The notes: a model not told the origin generated them from the sequence alone. A stretch of DNA of 64,000 nucleotides from Algoriphagus lacus (GCF_003583985.1 NZ_QXML01000001.1:310001-374000); one strand, 5' to 3'; numbered from the stretch's first letter, positions 25,040 through 34,382 are shown. Numbers and translations are program-made.

Positions 25040-26428
25040 TCACTTTCCGCTTAGACTTCTGAAGTGTCTAAAGAATGCCGCAATGGTCTCAATTCCGATA
25101 AAGTAGTTTTTCACTCCGTAGTGCTCATTAGGTGAGTGGAGCGCATCCGTATCCAAGCCAAAGCCGAAAAGAATCGGATCGCTGCCGAGTTCTTTTTGGA
25201 ACAAAGCCACAATGGGTATCGACCCTCCTTCGCGAGTCGGGATCGGTCTTTTTCCAAATGTTTCTTCCATCGCTGCTTCTGCCGCCTGATATCCCACAGA
25301 AGAATCAGATACCACCGCAGGAGCACCTCCATGGTGTGCTTTGACTTTTACTTTGACGGATTTTGGTGCGATAGCTTTGAAATGCGCCTCGAAAAGCTGT
25401 GCGATTTCATGCCAATCCTGATCGGGCACGAGTCGCATGGAGATTTTTGCATAGGCCTTGGAAGGCAATACGGTTTTGGCTCCTTCTCCGGTATAGCCAC
25501 CCCAAATGCCATTGACGTCAAGCGTTGGACGAATGCCAACCCGCTCGATGGTGGTATAGCCTTTTTCGCCATGGACATCCTCGATATCGAGTTTGCCTTT
25601 GTATTCATTGAGGTCGAAAGGCGCCTCATTCAGTCGCTGACGTTGTTGCTCAGTCAGTTCTTGGACCTTTTCGTAAAATCCAGGAATAGTAATGTGCTCG
25701 TTTTCATCCTTCATGGAGGCGATCATTTTGCACAGTACATTGATAGGATTGGCGACAGCACCGCCGTAGGTCCCGGAGTGGAGGTCCCGATTTGAACCAG
25801 TTACTTCGACTTCCATGTAGGCCATGCCGCGAAGTCCTACCGTAATGGAAGGATCCTGCATGCTAATCATGTGGGTATCGGAAATCAAAATCACATCGGC
25901 TTTCAGCCTTTCCTTGTTGGCCAAAACGAATTTGTCCAAGTTGTCCGAGCCAACCTCTTCTTCGCCTTCGATCATGAATTTGACATTGCAGGCTAATTCT
26001 CCGGAAGCCATCATTGCTTCGAACGCTTTGATGTGCATGTAGAATTGGCCTTTGTCATCGGCAGACCCTCGGGCAAAAATTGCTCCCTCAGGATGATTTG
26101 AAGTTTTTTTGATGACCGGGTCGAAAGGGGGCGAATCCCAAAGTTCGTAAGGGTCGGCGGGTTGCACGTCGTAGTGGCCATAGACCAAGACAGTTGGCAG
26201 TGCCGGATCAATGATTTTTTCGCCGTAAACGATAGGATAGCCAGCCGTTTCGCAGATTTCAGTTACATCTGCACCAGCTTTTTCCAAGGATTCTTTGACA
26301 AACTGGGCTGCCGCAAAGACGTCGTTTTTGAATTTGGGATCGGCACTAACAGAGGGGATTCGAAGCAGATCAAGGAGTTCGTTAAGGAAACGGTCTTTGT
26401 TGGAGGCGATAAAAGCAGCTACGGACAT
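25040..26428 (-). CDS. M20 family dipeptidase (carnosinase/CNDP-like)
   Basis: The 462-residue zinc peptidase belongs to the M20A/CNDP group that hydrolyses dipeptides. Ligands are in VYGHYDVQP (about 81-89), GSADDKGQ (about 120-127), IEGEEEVGS (about 153-161), ILISDTHM (about 181) and the C-terminal DALHSPNEHYG. The dimerisation domain carries RDLHSGTYGG. No signal peptide is seen, so it acts in the cytoplasm, likely in peptide use as a nutrient. It diverges from the quinone oxidoreductase gene across about 100 bases. Confidence 0.92.
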   Translation of the reverse strand: MSVAAFIASNKDRFLNELLDLLRIPSVSADPKFKNDVFAAAQFVKESLEKAGADVTEICETAGYPIVYGEKIIDPALPTVLVYGHYDVQPADPYELWDSPPFDPVIKKTSNHPEGAIFARGSADDKGQFYMHIKAFEAMMASGELACNVKFMIEGEEEVGSDNLDKFVLANKERLKADVILISDTHMISMQDPSITVGLRGMAYMEVEVTGSNRDLHSGTYGGAVANPINVLCKMIASMKDENEHITIPGFYEKVQELTEQQRQRLNEAPFDLNEYKGKLDIEDVHGEKGYTTIERVGIRPTLDVNGIWGGYTGEGAKTVLPSKAYAKISMRLVPDQDWHEIAQLFEAHFKAIAPKSVKVKVKAHHGGAPAVVSDSSVGYQAAEAAMEETFGKRPIPTREGGSIPIVALFQKELGSDPILFGFGLDTDALHSPNEHYGVKNYFIGIETIAAFFRHFRSLSGK

Positions 26429-26531
26429 AGTTGGGTGATTGAGTTTTCTAAAGGCCTCAAAATTATTCCTTTCGGAAGGATTTGCCTAGTTTAAGCTTTG
26501 TTTTGTTGTACTCACTTATACAATCTAAAAA

Positions 26532-27506
26532 ATGAAAGCTATTGTTTGTCGGGAATTTGGACTCCCTGAAAAATTGATTTTTGATGAGCTACCCGATCCC
26601 ATTCCTGCACCTAACCAAATTCTGATAGCTGTGGAAGCCTGCGGGGTTAATTTTCCGGATGCGCTGATTATTCAAAATAAGTATCAGTTTAAGCCCGAAC
26701 TTCCTTTTGCGCCAGGGGGTGAAGTGGCTGGAAAGATCATAGGATTGGGGAACCAAGTTCATGGATTCCAACTTGGGCAGCCTGTTTTGGCACTTTGCGG
26801 TTGGGGTGGATTTGCGGAAAAAGTAGCTGTTGATGCCGATCGGGTATTTCCATTACCTCCTGGCCTTTCGGCCGAAGTAGCCGCTACGACGCTTTATACC
26901 TATGGGACTTCCTACCATGCGCTAAAGGATCGGGCAAACCTTCAATCCGGAGAAACTTTGCTGGTCCTTGGTGCGGCAGGTGGAGTTGGCTTGGCAGCTG
27001 TGGAATTGGGAAAACTTATGGGAGCCAGAGTTATAGCAGCAGCTTCTTCCGAAGAAAAACTGGCTCTTTGTCAAGAAAAAGGAGCCGATCTAGCCATCAA
27101 CTACGAAACCGAAGATCTCAAAACCCGAATCAAAGAACTCACTGACGGCAAAGGAGTGGATGTAGTTTATGACCCTGTAGGGGGAAAATTCACCGATTCT
27201 GCACTCCGAGGGATGGCTTGGAAAGGGCGTTACTTGATCGTCGGTTTTGCCAATGGTGAAATCCCACAAATTCCGATGAACCTTCCTTTACTTAAGGGCT
27301 GCTCGATTGTGGGTGTTTTTTGGGGACAATTTTCAAAACTGGAGGCCAAGGCGAGTTTCCAGAATATCCGACAACTCGTCACTTGGATTCAGGAAGGAAA
27401 AATCAAGCAGCATATCGGGAAAACATACAGCCTTGAGGAAGCTCCGGAAGTTTTACAGGCCATCCTAGATCGAAAGATGCTGGGGAAAGGAGTGGTGGTG
27501 ATTTGA
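26532..27506 (+). CDS. NADPH:quinone oxidoreductase family protein (zinc-free MDR)
   Basis: This 324-residue medium-chain dehydrogenase has a GroES-like N-terminal domain (GVNFPDALI, APGGEVAG) and a Rossmann domain with LVLGAAGGVGLAAVELGK (about 143-160). The structural and catalytic zinc cysteines of alcohol dehydrogenases are absent, which places it in the quinone oxidoreductase/enoyl reductase branch. NADPH is the probable cofactor. The substrate (quinone, enone or enoyl-CoA) cannot be told. It stands alone. Confidence 0.9.
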   Translation: MKAIVCREFGLPEKLIFDELPDPIPAPNQILIAVEACGVNFPDALIIQNKYQFKPELPFAPGGEVAGKIIGLGNQVHGFQLGQPVLALCGWGGFAEKVAVDADRVFPLPPGLSAEVAATTLYTYGTSYHALKDRANLQSGETLLVLGAAGGVGLAAVELGKLMGARVIAAASSEEKLALCQEKGADLAINYETEDLKTRIKELTDGKGVDVVYDPVGGKFTDSALRGMAWKGRYLIVGFANGEIPQIPMNLPLLKGCSIVGVFWGQFSKLEAKASFQNIRQLVTWIQEGKIKQHIGKTYSLEEAPEVLQAILDRKMLGKGVVVI

Positions 27507-27601
27507 TGCTGGATGTCCGATGCAAGATGGCCAATGAGTTTTTATTGCATTTACCATGAAAAACGAAAATCAGACTTTCGATTTTCATAGTAAAATGGAA
27601 T

Positions 27602-27636
27602 TAAAAAAAGCACAAAACCCATATGGACTTTGTGCC
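27602..27636 (-). terminator. Terminator of the tRNA-Val/tRNA-Gly unit
   Basis: Read on the minus strand, GCACAAA and TTTGTGC (plus positions 27629-27635 and 27610-27616) form a stem followed by a run of seven T, just past the 3' end of tRNA-Gly. Confidence 0.8.
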
Positions 27637-27647
27637 TTTGTAATAAT

Positions 27648-27723
<76 letters not shown>

Positions 27724-27798
27724 TTGACTGATCAAATTTATTGGTTTATCAAAAGTGTAAAAATCTTGCTAAGCCTTGTGCTTTAGTGGCTAACTAAG

Positions 27799-27873
27799 TG
27801 GGATCTAGGGGATTCGAACCCATGACCTCTGCTCTGTCAAAGCAGCGCTCTAAACCAGCTGAGCTAAGATCCC
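27799..27873 (-). tRNA. tRNA-Val (anticodon GAC)
   Basis: On the minus strand GGGATCT pairs with AGATCCC, the D-arm is GCTC/GAGC, and the anticodon stem CTGCT/AGCAG holds loop TTGACAG, so the anticodon is GAC (reads Val GUC and GUU). The T-loop is TTCGAAT and the discriminator is A. CCA is not encoded. It lies 75 bases upstream of tRNA-Gly(CCC) in the same direction. Confidence 0.95.
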
Positions 27874-27913
27874 AATTTTCAATTCAGTAGGTCAGCGAAG
27901 TTGAATTTAATTT

Positions 27914-27967
27914 CTTGACCTTCCCGTTATCCAACGCTACGCTCCAAACAATCTGAGCCAATATCCC
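27914..27967 (-). pseudogene. Decayed tRNA-Val-like relic (5' half)
   Basis: On the minus strand the sequence begins GGGATATTGGCTCAG and keeps the length and order of the tRNA-Val gene next to it: about 28 of its first 36 bases match by hand, including the D-stem pair GCTC/GAGC. The anticodon arm is degenerate (TTGGAT where TTGACAG is expected) and the T-arm and 3' acceptor strand are gone. It looks like an old duplicate of the neighbouring tRNA. It could instead be a remnant of an element that integrated into a tRNA gene. Confidence 0.6.
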
Positions 27968-27985
27968 AGATTGTGCTTGCGAATA

Positions 27986-28006
27986 TAGAAAACCTTCGAG
28001 GTTTTT
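27986..28006 (-). terminator. Hairpin downstream of uvrA
   Basis: AAAACCT (27989-27995) pairs with AGGTTTT (27999-28005) around TCG. It lies just past the uvrA stop on the minus strand and ends in a short T-run, so it is a plausible terminator. Confidence 0.5.
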
Positions 28007-28020
28007 AAAACCTAAATGGT

Positions 28021-30837
28021 TTAAACAAAACTCTCCCGGACGTATTTCGCCGTGTAATTTTCCTCTTCCTTCGCCAAATCTTCGGGCGTTCCGGAAAAGG
28101 TCAAATGGCCTCCTTTGTTTCCTCCTTCAGGCCCTAGGTCAATCACCCAATCGGCAGATTTGATCACCTCGGTATTGTGCTCGATGATGATGACTGAGTG
28201 ACCCTGATCGATCAGGGCATTGATGCTGTGCAGAAGTTTGCTGATGTCGTGGAAGTGAAGTCCGGTAGTGGGTTCGTCGAAGATAAAGAGGATATGATCT
28301 CCTGTTTTGGTGCCGCCTTTTCCCAGGAAAGAAGCCAGTTTCACACGCTGAGCTTCCCCGCCGGAAAGCGTGTTTGAACTTTGACCCATTCCGATATATC
28401 CCAACCCCACTTCCTGAAGGGGCTGAAGTCGATTGACGATTTGGGTTTTTCCCTTGAAAAACTCCAGTGCCTCGTCGATGGTCATGTCCAGAACTTCTGA
28501 GATGTCCTTTTCCTTGTATTTGACTTCGAGAATTTCATTTTTGAAGCGCTTGCCCTTGCAGGATTCGCAGGTCAGGTGGATGTCAGCCATGAATTGCATC
28601 TCTACAGTGATGGTGCCTTCCCCTTGACAGGCTTCGCAACGACCTCCATCTACATTAAATGAGAAAAAAGCCGGTTTGTATCCTCGCTGTTTGGATAGGG
28701 GCTGCTCGGAAAAGAGATTTCTGATCGCATCGTAAGCTTTCACATAGGTCACCGGATTGGAGCGGGAGGACTTTCCTATAGGGTCCTGGTCCACAAATTC
28801 CACCTGAGTAACCCGCTTATAATCCCCCTCGATTTTGTCGTACTTTCCGCCTTCGTCGATGACCGTTCCCAGCATTTTACCGAGAGCCGGATAAAGCACC
28901 TTTTTGACCAGTGTGGACTTACCGGAGCCGGATACACCCGTTACCACAGTCAAGGTATTGAGCGGAAATTGCACGGTTAGGTTTTTCAGGTTGTTTTCAC
29001 GAGCACCTTTTACAGTGATGGAGTCCTTCCACTTTCGGTTGCCATTTTTGGTAAAAATTTTCTCTTCACCTCGAAGGTACTTAGCCGTGTAGGTGGTTCC
29101 GCTGGTAATCAGGTCTTCTATTTTTCCCTGGAAAAGCAATTCTCCACCTTTCACACCGGCATCGGGTCCGATGTCGATGATCTGATCGGAAGCTTTCATT
29201 ACTTTTTCCTCGTGCTCTACCACGATGACGGTATTGCCTAAGTTTTTCAATTCTTTCAGCACTCCGATCAAGCGGTCGGTGTCCCGCGGATGGAGCCCAA
29301 TGCTGGGTTCGTCGAGGATGTACATCGATCCAACGAGGGCCGAACCCAAAGAAGTCGCCAATTTGATCCGCTGATATTCTCCACCGGAAAGTGTGGAAGT
29401 CAGTCGATTCAGTGTCAAATAGCCCAATCCCACCTGATCCATAAATTCCAGTCGGCTGGTGATTTCTTTTAAAAGGCGATTGGCTACTTTGGCTTCGTGC
29501 TCTTTAAGTTGTACGTTTCGAAAGAAGCTTAAAGCATCCTCAATCGGCATCAGTACGATGTCGGTGATGGATTTTCCATCGATTTTGACGTAGCTGGCAT
29601 CTTTTCGAAGGCGGGTTCCACGACAATCCGGGCATGTAGTCCTTCCTCGGAATCGGGAGAGCATCACCCGATATTGGATTTTATAGGTTTTGCTTTCGAG
29701 ATCTTCGAAAAAAGCATTCAGTCCTTGGAAGTATTTGTTTCCCGTCCAGAGCAATTCCTGCTCTTTTTCGGTGAGTTCGCTGTAGGATCGGTGAATCGGA
29801 AAGTCAAACTCAATTCCTTTTTTCAATAAAGGTTCCAGCCATTGCTTGCTGGATTCTCCTCGCCAAGGAGCAATTGCTCCTTCGTAGACGGACATTTCTT
29901 TGTCCGGAATTACCAAGTCCCGATCAATGCCCAAAACATTTCCAAAGCCCTCGCAACGTTTGCATGCCCCGTAGGGGTTGTTGAAGGAGAAAAAGTTGAC
30001 TGAAGGAAGCTCGAAGCTCATGCCATCCAACTCGAATCGGTCGGAAAAGGAACGGGTTTCAACATCCGGAACTGTGATTTTGCAATCGCCATGACCTTCA
30101 AAAAGGGCAGTTTGAACCGAGTCGGCAATTCGGAATTGATTGTCCTCGTCGTCTTTTCGGACGGTCGCCCTGTCGATCAATATTTCATAAGAGCCTTTGG
30201 GCACTTTCTTTTCTCCCAAAAGATCTTCCACAAAGTAAACCTCCCCATCTATGAGGATTCGGGTATACCCTTTTTGAAGCAAAAGCTCCAGTTCTTGTTC
30301 GATTTTTCGGCCACGACCGATTTGAAGCGGGCAGGAAACCATCACTTTAGCTCCCTCTTCAAATGAAAGCACATAATCCACAATGTCCGTTACCGTGTGG
30401 TGTTTGACTTCTTTACCGGAGACCGGAGAATAAGTTTTTCCAATTCTAGAATAGAGCAGTTTTAGGTAATCGTAGATCTCAGTAGTGGTTCCGACTGTGG
30501 ATCTTGGATTTTTTGTACTGACTTTTTGCTGAATAGCGATCGCAGGAGCCACCCCCTTGATGTATTCCACATCCGGTTTTTCCATCCTTCCGAGGAATTG
30601 GCGGGCATAGGAACTCAAACTTTCCACGTACATCCGCTGTCCCTCGGCAAAAAGTGTATCAAAAGCCAAAGAGGATTTTCCCGACCCCGAAAGGCCTGTG
30701 ATGACAATAAATTTATTTCTGGGAATCGCCACGCTCAGGCTTTTCAGGTTATTGACCCGGGCGTTTTTGATGATGATGAACTCTTTGGGATCGAGGGAGT
30801 CGATGTCGATTTTAGCGGGTAAAGTGCTTAAAGTCAT
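28021..30837 (-). CDS. uvrA: Excinuclease ABC subunit A
   Basis: UvrA is the damage-sensing ATPase of nucleotide excision repair. I chose the ATG at 30837 (MTLSTLPAKIDID). A TTG six codons upstream is the alternative. The 938-residue chain has two ABC ATPase halves: Walker A GLSGSGKSS and GVSGSGKST, signatures LSGGEYQRIKLA and LSGGEAQRVKLA, and the zinc cysteine pairs CKRCEGFG, CPDCRGTR, CEACQGEG and CESCKGKR. Everything expected is present. The gene is single, with the tRNA cluster downstream and pnuC diverging upstream. Confidence 0.97.
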   Translation of the reverse strand: MTLSTLPAKIDIDSLDPKEFIIIKNARVNNLKSLSVAIPRNKFIVITGLSGSGKSSLAFDTLFAEGQRMYVESLSSYARQFLGRMEKPDVEYIKGVAPAIAIQQKVSTKNPRSTVGTTTEIYDYLKLLYSRIGKTYSPVSGKEVKHHTVTDIVDYVLSFEEGAKVMVSCPLQIGRGRKIEQELELLLQKGYTRILIDGEVYFVEDLLGEKKVPKGSYEILIDRATVRKDDEDNQFRIADSVQTALFEGHGDCKITVPDVETRSFSDRFELDGMSFELPSVNFFSFNNPYGACKRCEGFGNVLGIDRDLVIPDKEMSVYEGAIAPWRGESSKQWLEPLLKKGIEFDFPIHRSYSELTEKEQELLWTGNKYFQGLNAFFEDLESKTYKIQYRVMLSRFRGRTTCPDCRGTRLRKDASYVKIDGKSITDIVLMPIEDALSFFRNVQLKEHEAKVANRLLKEITSRLEFMDQVGLGYLTLNRLTSTLSGGEYQRIKLATSLGSALVGSMYILDEPSIGLHPRDTDRLIGVLKELKNLGNTVIVVEHEEKVMKASDQIIDIGPDAGVKGGELLFQGKIEDLITSGTTYTAKYLRGEEKIFTKNGNRKWKDSITVKGARENNLKNLTVQFPLNTLTVVTGVSGSGKSTLVKKVLYPALGKMLGTVIDEGGKYDKIEGDYKRVTQVEFVDQDPIGKSSRSNPVTYVKAYDAIRNLFSEQPLSKQRGYKPAFFSFNVDGGRCEACQGEGTITVEMQFMADIHLTCESCKGKRFKNEILEVKYKEKDISEVLDMTIDEALEFFKGKTQIVNRLQPLQEVGLGYIGMGQSSNTLSGGEAQRVKLASFLGKGGTKTGDHILFIFDEPTTGLHFHDISKLLHSINALIDQGHSVIIIEHNTEVIKSADWVIDLGPEGGNKGGHLTFSGTPEDLAKEEENYTAKYVRESFV

Positions 30838-31067
30838 AGCTGGCAAAGTTAACAATCAAACCCTGCAAGTGGGAGAAAAGTTGGGAAAGTTGTCTTCCTT
30901 CTTTCACTGCAAAGCCGATCGGGAGGGGAAGAAAAATTGCCCACTGAGTCTAGAAGGTTACTTTTCCCTTCAAGGCTCAAAACCAGTTTATAAGGGAAAC
31001 CAAAGGTTAAACCCTTTGTGTTACTCGGCGTTCTTGGTGCCTAAGAAACAAATCCCTTACTTCGAAT

Positions 31068-31685
31068 ATGGATTTTCAATTTCTTCTGGATGGATTTGCT
31101 CAAGGCCTCCAAAATATGACTTGGCTGGAAGGGGTGGCCGTGTGTTTTGGAATCGCTTCAGTATTTTACTCTATGCGGGAGCATATTTGGGTGTATCCGA
31201 CAGGCATTGTTTCCACCTTGATTTATGTTTGGATTTGCTTTCAATATAAGCTGTATGCCGACATGGGCATCAATGCTTATTATTTCATCATGTCAATCTA
31301 CGGCTGGTACGTTTGGACTCATCCAAAAGAAAATCAGGATATTCTCCCAACTACTTGGATGAACGGAAAGGAATGGGGGTATTCAATTCTGCTATTTGGG
31401 ATTTCGTATCCAGTCTTGGTCTACCTTTTAATTTATTTTACAGACAGTGATGTTCCTTATTGGGATTCATTTACCACAGCATCTGCATTTGTCGGCATGT
31501 GGCTGATGGCTAAAAAGAAGGTTGAAAACTGGATATTCTGGATTCTTACTGACTTGGTTTCAGTGCCGCTTTATTTTTACAAAGGGCTGGTTTTAACCTC
31601 TTTCCAGTTTTTGTTCTTTACGGTTTTGGCCACAATTGGTCTTTTTGCCTGGATAAAATCTTCCAAAGCCTATGCAGATGCCTAA
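31068..31685 (+). CDS. pnuC: Nicotinamide riboside transporter PnuC
   Basis: PnuC proteins let vitamin B3 forms (nicotinamide riboside, in other branches thiamine or riboflavin) through the inner membrane. The 205-residue protein has about seven membrane segments and PnuC blocks such as WVYPTGIVSTLIYVWICF, NAYYFIMSIYGWYVW and the late WILTDLVSVPLYFYKGL. The kinase gene overlaps its end by 14 bases. Facilitated uptake followed by trapping through phosphorylation is the usual logic. No TPP riboswitch was recognised in the 230 bases upstream, which favours nicotinamide riboside over thiamine. Confidence 0.9.
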   Translation: MDFQFLLDGFAQGLQNMTWLEGVAVCFGIASVFYSMREHIWVYPTGIVSTLIYVWICFQYKLYADMGINAYYFIMSIYGWYVWTHPKENQDILPTTWMNGKEWGYSILLFGISYPVLVYLLIYFTDSDVPYWDSFTTASAFVGMWLMAKKKVENWIFWILTDLVSVPLYFYKGLVLTSFQFLFFTVLATIGLFAWIKSSKAYADA

Positions 31686-32199
31686 GCGGATTTTGATTTT
31701 GGGCCCGGAGTCCACAGGGAAAAGCACCTTGGCTGAAGACCTATCCCATCACTTTGGCGAGCCTTGGGTTCCCGAGTTTGCTAGGGAATATCTGGATAAA
31801 ATCAACCGGCCGTATCAATACGAAGACTTGGCAGAAATCGGAAAAGGGCAGGTTTTATTAGAAGATCAATTGGCCGGAAAGGCCGAGAAATACCTTTTTT
31901 GCGATACCGATCTCCGAGTTATCCACATTTGGTCGGAGCATCGTTTTGGGAAAACGGATCTTTGGGTTTTAGAGGAAATTGATCTTAGAACGTATGATTT
32001 GATTTTGTTGACTGATACCGATCTTCCTTGGGAACCCGATCCATTAAGGGAGTACCCTGAGTTAGAGATGCGGCAGTATTTTTTTGAAAAGTATAAAAGA
32101 TTGGCATTGGAAAGTGGATTTCCATTTTTGATCGTATCCGGAGATCGGGTCAAGCGGCTAAATACTGCCGTGGAGGCTGTGGAAAAGTTGGGTGATTAA
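31672..32199 (+). CDS. NadR-like nicotinamide riboside kinase / P-loop ATPase
   Basis: This 175-residue P-loop protein has Walker A GPESTGKST at 11-19 and resembles the C-terminal ribosylnicotinamide kinase domain of NadR (WVPEFAREYL, then CDTDLRVIHIWSEHRFG and DLPWEPDPLRE). It lacks the adenylyltransferase and helix-turn-helix domains of enterobacterial NadR. Overlap with pnuC supports a role in turning imported nicotinamide riboside into NMN. The start could also be the ATG two codons later at 31678. A thiamine kinase role is a less likely alternative. Confidence 0.85.
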   Translation: MQMPKRILILGPESTGKSTLAEDLSHHFGEPWVPEFAREYLDKINRPYQYEDLAEIGKGQVLLEDQLAGKAEKYLFCDTDLRVIHIWSEHRFGKTDLWVLEEIDLRTYDLILLTDTDLPWEPDPLREYPELEMRQYFFEKYKRLALESGFPFLIVSGDRVKRLNTAVEAVEKLGD

Positions 32200-32201
32200 T
32201 T

Positions 32202-32234
32202 AAACCATCCAGGTTTACAAAACCTGGATGGTTT
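32202..32234. terminator. Bidirectional terminator with a 15-bp perfect stem
   Basis: AAACCATCCAGGTTT (32202-32216) pairs perfectly with AAACCTGGATGGTTT (32220-32234) around ACA. It lies between the convergent kinase and S9 peptidase genes. Confidence 0.75.
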
Positions 32235-32252
32235 GTTCCAATTGTGGATAAC

Positions 32253-34325
32253 CTATTTTTTATCCAAAGAATGTTTGGTAATGAATTGATAAGTGGCATC
32301 AAAAGCTTTCACCCAATTTTGATGCAGAAGGAAAGCGTGAACTTCATCAGGAAACACCAATTGTTCCACGTCAACTCCTTGTTTTCGAAGTACTTCAGCC
32401 AGTTCCACACTTTCTGAAAACAGCACATTCCGGTCATCGTCTCCGTGAATTAGGAGTACAGGATCTACCCACTTATCCACATAGGCCATTGGTGAAGATT
32501 TAAAGGCAAGTTCGGCCATTTTCGGAAACTTCTCCGGAGCATACCATGGAGCAAAAACAGGGATATCATTGTTCCAATTGTGCACGCCATGGATGTCTAC
32601 GCCGACGTGGAATTTTTCAGGCGCTTGGGACAGCGCATGTGCTGTCAAATATCCTCCATAGCTTCCTCCCCAAGGAGCAATTCTCGATGCGTCCACATCT
32701 GATCTTCCCGCTAGGAAATCTGCTGCAGCCATAACGTCCTGAACTTCACTCGCCCCTCCTGCTCCGTAGTTTTCCTCTTCACGAAAATCCATTCCATATC
32801 CAATCCCACTACGGTAATTGATCGTCAAAGCAATGTAGCCTTGAGAGGCGAAAAACTGCTGTGCTCCATAGGTATGGGAATAATAAAGCCCATAGTTGTA
32901 GCCTAGGAGCATCTGCCGACGGCTGCCTCCGTGGATAAAAATTACTGCCGGATATTTCTTTTTTGGGTCGTAATTGGCTGGTAAGAAAAGTTGTGCTGAG
33001 GTCTCAAAACCGTCTTTTGCTTTGATTTTCACTGCTTCAGGCTTACTGAATGTTTTTGCAAAATTGCCAGGGAATAAGGTTTCTGCCAGCATTTTCTTTT
33101 GTCCATACGTTTGTATCATCGGCCAGCCAGGGCGATTCCAGTTGGATTCCAACCACGCAAGACCATTTTCGATTCGGACTGGAGCCCAGTTTATACTATT
33201 AGGATCAGAAAGAAGTTCAAGTTCAAATGTGGATAAGTCCAGACGGGATACCTGACGGCGGTCTATATTTCCGATATTATGAGTCACCAATAGTTCATTT
33301 TTGGTGAACGAACTTTGTACCCATTCAACCTGTCCTTCCCCCGGTGTGAGGTGGCGGACCTCTTTGGTTTTGGGGTTTACTGCATAGAGTTGCATCCAGT
33401 TGTTCTTTTCCCATGGGAAGACCAAAGAACCATTGGGTGTCCACCAAAGTCGTTCGCTGATAGCAGGCAGGTCATCCACCATGACCGAACCACGACCCTG
33501 ATCGGCTTTCCAAACTTCCTCTGCTTTCAAGGTAGCAATATCCAACAATCGAATGCTCCAGGGATTGGCGGCTTTAATGGAGGTAAAAGGCAAAAGATTT
33601 AGGATGTTTGGAATTCGTAGGTAAGCTAATTTTTTCCCATCTGGGCTCCAGGTAGGATAGGAATCAAAGTCCAAGCTTGATTCGGCATAAGTCAATTGTT
33701 TTTTCTCCAAATCCCAAAGCCCTACAAAAGAATGATCGGTTCGTCCGGAGACAAATGCCAGATATTTTCCATCCGGCGAAAAAGATAGCATGGAAGCGTT
33801 TCCTCTCGCAGTGAAAAGTTGCTTTACTGAATCCGTCGTATCGGACGCAGCTTTCAGATATACAGATCCACCAATCAGGTAAGCGACCTGTTCTCCATTG
33901 GGGCTGAAAACAGGGGACATTCCAGGTGAAAACCACCTGGTTTTTCCTGAATCAATATCCAAACTGTAGATTTTTTTGTCGGTATTTTCTTGGAGTTGGG
34001 CAGGATTGGCAGCTTGACCGGCTGAGTTTCGGCTATTTCCGCGAACAAAAAGCAGGGTCTTTCCATTGGGGGAAAAAACTACAGGTCCAAGATCTACCCC
34101 AATGTCGCCTTTATAATCTGTCAGTTTTTGGGCGGTATAATCCGGCGCTTTTGCATAAAACACATTTCGCTCTCCTTTGTCATTAAATACCCATGCCACG
34201 GCTTTTCCATCAGGAGCTGCGGTCATGTAGGTTGGAAATGGTGCCGAAATGTAGTCAGCCACCGATTGAGCATTGACCTGAATTGACAGCAGAATCAAGA
34301 ATGAGGCAAAAAGGAATTTTCTCAT
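32253..34325 (-). CDS. Secreted prolyl oligopeptidase family (S9) peptidase
   Basis: I chose the ATG at 34325 (MRKFLFASFLILLSIQVNA), which gives a signal peptide of 19 residues. The frame is open 15 codons further upstream. The 690-residue chain has a WD40-like beta-propeller (about 30-400, blocks such as FSPNGKTLLFVRG and FSPDGKYLAFVSG) and a C-terminal alpha/beta hydrolase with WGGSYGGYL (nucleophile Ser), HGDDDRNV (Asp) and DEVHAF (His). This is the layout of dipeptidyl or acyl aminopeptidases acting in the periplasm on peptides. Confidence 0.93.
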   Translation of the reverse strand: MRKFLFASFLILLSIQVNAQSVADYISAPFPTYMTAAPDGKAVAWVFNDKGERNVFYAKAPDYTAQKLTDYKGDIGVDLGPVVFSPNGKTLLFVRGNSRNSAGQAANPAQLQENTDKKIYSLDIDSGKTRWFSPGMSPVFSPNGEQVAYLIGGSVYLKAASDTTDSVKQLFTARGNASMLSFSPDGKYLAFVSGRTDHSFVGLWDLEKKQLTYAESSLDFDSYPTWSPDGKKLAYLRIPNILNLLPFTSIKAANPWSIRLLDIATLKAEEVWKADQGRGSVMVDDLPAISERLWWTPNGSLVFPWEKNNWMQLYAVNPKTKEVRHLTPGEGQVEWVQSSFTKNELLVTHNIGNIDRRQVSRLDLSTFELELLSDPNSINWAPVRIENGLAWLESNWNRPGWPMIQTYGQKKMLAETLFPGNFAKTFSKPEAVKIKAKDGFETSAQLFLPANYDPKKKYPAVIFIHGGSRRQMLLGYNYGLYYSHTYGAQQFFASQGYIALTINYRSGIGYGMDFREEENYGAGGASEVQDVMAAADFLAGRSDVDASRIAPWGGSYGGYLTAHALSQAPEKFHVGVDIHGVHNWNNDIPVFAPWYAPEKFPKMAELAFKSSPMAYVDKWVDPVLLIHGDDDRNVLFSESVELAEVLRKQGVDVEQLVFPDEVHAFLLHQNWVKAFDATYQFITKHSLDKK

Positions 34326-34341
34326 AAGGACGGGGTTTGGT

Positions 34342-34370
34342 AAAAGGTACAAATTCCACTTTATTTCCAA
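34342..34370 (-). promoter_or_regulatory. Possible promoter of the S9 peptidase gene
   Basis: Read on the minus strand, TTG (plus 34368-34370) is followed after 18 bases by TACCTTTT (plus 34342-34349), five of six fixed bases of the Bacteroidota -7 consensus TAnnTTTG. The predicted start point is just upstream of the ATG at 34325. Confidence 0.4.
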
Positions 34371-34382
34371 AAAGTAATTCTA

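Noticed and set aside
25136..25795. Open frame of 219 codons on the plus strand
   Set aside because: Antisense to the M20 dipeptidase gene, which has all zinc ligands; no protein-like features in the shadow.
30844..30851. Promoter -7 box TAACTTTG before uvrA (minus strand)
   Set aside because: It matches the consensus, but the nearest TTG is only 14 bases upstream and the start point would fall on the ATG; too weak to list.
30838..31067. TPP riboswitch before pnuC
   Set aside because: The CTGAGA and ACC...TGATC core words of the TPP aptamer are not found.
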